A stretch of 21,826 nucleotides of DNA from a virus, in IMG/VR virus record IMGVR_UViG_3300048916_000025, positions 1 to 21,826 of that record; one strand, given 5' to 3'. The notes below the pieces were generated by a model, which saw only the letters and a list, made by a program, of their open reading frames with translations, was not told where the DNA came from and did not search any database. Position 1 is the first letter of the stretch. Each line of letters begins with the position of its first letter. Shown one piece after another: positions 19,393 to 21,826 of this stretch. Both the position numbers and the translations under genes were made by a program.

Positions 19393-21573
19393 GGCTTCGG
19401 ATTTTGCACCCTGAGCGAATGAGTTAACAACTCGCTCAATATCAGATAATGCTTTCTCAAAAGCCGTAGAGCCGCGTGGAGTGTTAGCAAGACGAAGCAT
19501 TGCATTACGCGCAGGTTCACTCTCATACATCCGCGCAAGCAACCCATAACCACCACCCACTCCCAACAAAGCGGGGTTTGTCACAGTCCCTATTCCCATG
19601 ATGAATGGAATAGCCTGCTGACCAGTAGGAGTTGTAACACCTGCTTGCCCCGCCCTCTTCGTTGACTCAAGATAGTTCTTCAGCCCTTTCAGATATGCAG
19701 CATCACGGCCTTTGAAAGCAATTCCTGTCTGGTTAGACATCAGGTTAACCTGTCGCAGGAACTGGTCAGGAGAACCACCTGATTTCTCCATAGCCTTGCC
19801 GATGATGCCGTTACGCATCTGTGCACGGCCAATCTGACCTACTGAGTTATACAGATTCTGCACCTCAGATTTGTTCTTGCTGAAAAGCATGTTATTGACA
19901 ACTTCGGGTGTCAGGTCGCCTTTCATAATTACATTTTTGAGACGGGTATTTTGAAGCCTGTTTGCTTCGTCTGCGTAAATGGCATTGGCTTGTTTATAGC
20001 GCCGAAGAGTATCGTTGCCAAGGTTTGTACCTATGGCATTGTCAATATCTCCTGTCATGGCGCTATATACACGGTTTACTGCAGCCTCTGACCTGTTTAT
20101 TAACGCCTGCCGCTCTCCCTTTACGTCCTGTCTGAACTGGCTGCGCAGAGCGCTTAACTGCGAGAGGTCCATCGCCATCGGTCCGCTAGCTCCGGCATTT
20201 CTTGAAAGCTCGTCTCTATATACTTTGAGCTTAGAGATTGTTTCTGTATCAGCTGCGCCTCCTAGCTTTTGCAGGTCCGCGATCTCCTTATCGATTTGCT
20301 GAATAGCTCTGTTAGGCTGGATATTTACTCCCGCCATTGCACTCTGTACCTGCTCTAGCCTGTTACCAGCCGCCCTACGAATACCAGATGATTTTGATTT
20401 CAGGCTTCCTACAACAATTGATGGATCATACTCACCAAATTTAGACGCAAACTCATCAACTAACTGGCTTCTCGCCTCCTGCTGATTGGCACGCATGGAG
20501 CTTGTTCCAGCAAAAGGAATATTTTCCGCTGTGGTTTGAGCCATGCGGCCGACGCGGGAATTAGGCTGAAGAACGTCAGTTGTATGCAGCGGAACGTCTG
20601 CTGAGTTAGCGAATCGGATCGCCTGTTGTGCCTCTGGTGAAATAGCACCTTTAACACCTCGATATGCAGCCCCTGCGACTCGACCTAGCTGATTAATTGC
20701 ACCACCCAATACAACTCCAGTGCCAAGGTCTGTCGCCAGTGCTGATGGGTCATTCTGCTCACTATTTGCAGCCATAGATCCCACGGCGTTTTCCGCCAGT
20801 AAGCGTGACGCTCCTTGCGCCACTCGCCCGGCAATGGTTGGTGCTTGAGTGGCGATTCTCTCTGCTCCAACAGGTGTGAGGTAAGGCAAAGCTTCGGCGA
20901 AAATTTTACCTTCGGTAGTCTGAGGGGTTAATGCCCCTTGCTGTAACCCCATATCCTGAGCAAGACCTTCAGTCGTGACTCGTGGAGCTGGCTGATATGT
21001 TCCGTCTCCTAAACCAAGCTTATTACCAGCCCATGCCCCTGCACTAACTACAGCATCAGCCATGGATGCAGGGATGTTTGCCAGGTTAACGCCAGCCTGA
21101 AGCAAACCACGGCCCGTCTCTGCTGCAGCATTTCCAAGGTCTGACAGGAATCCACCTTGTTGCTGTGGCTGCGCTAGCTGTTGTTGAGTAGGCTGATTCT
21201 GATCAAATTGGTCAAAGAAGTTGGCGCCTGATTTTTCCTGTGCCCCATACTCCTGAGCTTGCTCGTTATGTAGATTCTGTGCAAAAGCCGTAGCATCTTC
21301 CGGAGAATCGAATTTCCCAAAGTGCTTGCCCGTCTTGCCGTATGTGTCCATTGCTTCACGGTCTGACATAATTCGCCCATCTTCACTGACTGTAGGAATT
21401 AGAACTTCTCCCGTTCCGTCATTGATAGAGATAGTGCGAACTGTGCTAATTGTTCCATCAGGATTGTGTACAACAGGGCGGTTATGGATGTTTATATTTC
21501 CAGCCTCTAACATCCCTTTTGGCTTAGGTAATTGTGACTGGCCTGAATCAAACTGGTCAAAAAAATTAGCCAT
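19381..21573 (-). CDS. 16: DNA ejection protein, gp16-like, with inserted N-terminal domain
   Basis: The 730-residue protein is larger than P22 gp16 (609). It starts [12 protein letters not shown], and ANFFDQFDQNQ recurs at residues 117-127. Between them, residues about 25-109 form a domain with NIHNRPVVHNPDGTISTVRT, GEVLIPTVSEDGRIMSD and GKFDSPEDATAFAQNLH, seen in various phage virion proteins. The rest is Ala/Gln-rich and helical, with a hydrophobic Gly-rich stretch near 665-685. P22 gp16 is packed in the virion and ejected with the DNA to cross the envelope. It starts in a TAATG overlap with the upstream gene. Confidence 0.85.
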   Translation of the reverse strand: MANFFDQFDSGQSQLPKPKGMLEAGNINIHNRPVVHNPDGTISTVRTISINDGTGEVLIPTVSEDGRIMSDREAMDTYGKTGKHFGKFDSPEDATAFAQNLHNEQAQEYGAQEKSGANFFDQFDQNQPTQQQLAQPQQQGGFLSDLGNAAAETGRGLLQAGVNLANIPASMADAVVSAGAWAGNKLGLGDGTYQPAPRVTTEGLAQDMGLQQGALTPQTTEGKIFAEALPYLTPVGAERIATQAPTIAGRVAQGASRLLAENAVGSMAANSEQNDPSALATDLGTGVVLGGAINQLGRVAGAAYRGVKGAISPEAQQAIRFANSADVPLHTTDVLQPNSRVGRMAQTTAENIPFAGTSSMRANQQEARSQLVDEFASKFGEYDPSIVVGSLKSKSSGIRRAAGNRLEQVQSAMAGVNIQPNRAIQQIDKEIADLQKLGGAADTETISKLKVYRDELSRNAGASGPMAMDLSQLSALRSQFRQDVKGERQALINRSEAAVNRVYSAMTGDIDNAIGTNLGNDTLRRYKQANAIYADEANRLQNTRLKNVIMKGDLTPEVVNNMLFSKNKSEVQNLYNSVGQIGRAQMRNGIIGKAMEKSGGSPDQFLRQVNLMSNQTGIAFKGRDAAYLKGLKNYLESTKRAGQAGVTTPTGQQAIPFIMGIGTVTNPALLGVGGGYGLLARMYESEPARNAMLRLANTPRGSTAFEKALSDIERVVNSFAQGAKSEALSE

Positions 21574-21826
21574 TATTTAAACCCTTTAGGAAGATATCCG
21601 TATTTAGCTTTGAACTGAGCTGCTAATGATGGGTTTGATTGCAGCGCCTGAAGAGCCTGAGGCGGGGCCTGAGTTTGCATGTTTTGTTGCTGTTGCGATG
21701 CTTCCTGCTTTTTTACTCCAATGTCAATATTATATTGCTGGTTATAATTATCTGTGTATTGCTGAATATCTCTCAGTGACTGCTGCATTGCGTCAGGACT
21801 TGAGTAATCGACCTGAGGCATGCCCT
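21573..21826 (-). CDS. 20: DNA ejection protein, gp20-like, C-terminal part (runs off right edge)
   Basis: About 83 C-terminal codons are visible, and the frame is open to the window end. The sequence is Gln-rich ([19 protein letters not shown]) and ends [20 protein letters not shown], a tail seen in P22-like gp20/ejection proteins. It directly precedes the gp16-like gene, as in P22 (7-20-16). The methionine at 21821 is internal, not the start. Confidence 0.72.
   Translation of the reverse strand, partial: GMPQVDYSSPDAMQQSLRDIQQYTDNYNQQYNIDIGVKKQEASQQQQNMQTQAPPQALQALQSNPSLAAQFKAKYGYLPKGFK

Noticed and set aside
1-21826. CRISPR array, insertion sequence or transposon
   Set aside because: No regularly spaced repeats, terminal inverted repeats or transposase-like proteins were seen.

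Overview
The window is a continuous piece of a temperate, lambdoid, P22-like podovirus of an enterobacterium (Escherichia, Shigella, Salmonella or a close relative). The evidence is the gene order (nin genes, DnaB-type helicase, O/18-type initiator, cII, cro, cI, N, cIII, kil, recT, xis, int, attP, then tailspike and ejection genes), a P22-type integrase and a P22-type tailspike head-binding domain. Phage genes lie on both sides of the att site, so this is attP in a free or circularly permuted phage genome rather than an integrated prophage end.

Layout. Bases 1-5102 (minus strand) are the pR operon: cro, nutR, cII, a small basic ORF, the replication initiator with the origin iterons inside its gene, the replicative helicase, a winged-helix protein, a cluster of small accessory ORFs, ninB, a small membrane protein and the start of ninE. 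Bases 5136-6101 hold the immunity region: three OR operators, leaderless cI and at least two OL operators. A CII-type PRE promoter lies antisense to the start of cII, and an OOP-like antisense RNA ends inside the 3' end of cII. Bases 6100-14811 (plus strand) are the pL operon: nutL, N, a CxxC mini-protein, cIII, kil, a RecT/Gp157 recombination module, about eleven small accessory ORFs (some Ea22-like), a remnant HTH start, xis and int. Five intrinsic terminators lie between these genes, which fits N antitermination along the operon.

Bases 14759-15008 are attP. They contain the 3' 45 nt of a tRNA-Arg(UCU) as the core and flanking TGACACA-type arm sites. Beyond attP lie an SOS-box-controlled UmuD-like protein that lacks the usual Ser-Met, then a plus-strand pair: an integral membrane acyltransferase-3 protein overlapping a secreted SGNH esterase-like protein. 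The pair is a likely surface-glycan (O-antigen) modification locus. Convergent with it is the tailspike gene, in which a P22 head-binding domain is joined to a YadA-head-like repeat region instead of a recognisable endoglycosidase. A promoter-bearing 23-residue membrane peptide lies on the opposite strand between the tailspike and the gp16-like ejection protein. The window ends inside a gp20-like ejection gene.

How it works together: CI and Cro compete for OR/OL; N, acting at two near-identical GAAA-loop boxB sites, opens both early operons; CII and CIII drive the lysogenic choice; Int and Xis recombine at a tRNA-Arg gene. As a prophage, the AT3/SGNH pair could alter the glycan that the tailspike uses as receptor. 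The most unusual items are the split AT3+SGNH pair beside a chimeric tailspike, the internal N-terminal duplication and domain insertion in the gp16-like protein, the orphan 23-aa membrane peptide and the truncated HTH remnant beside xis.
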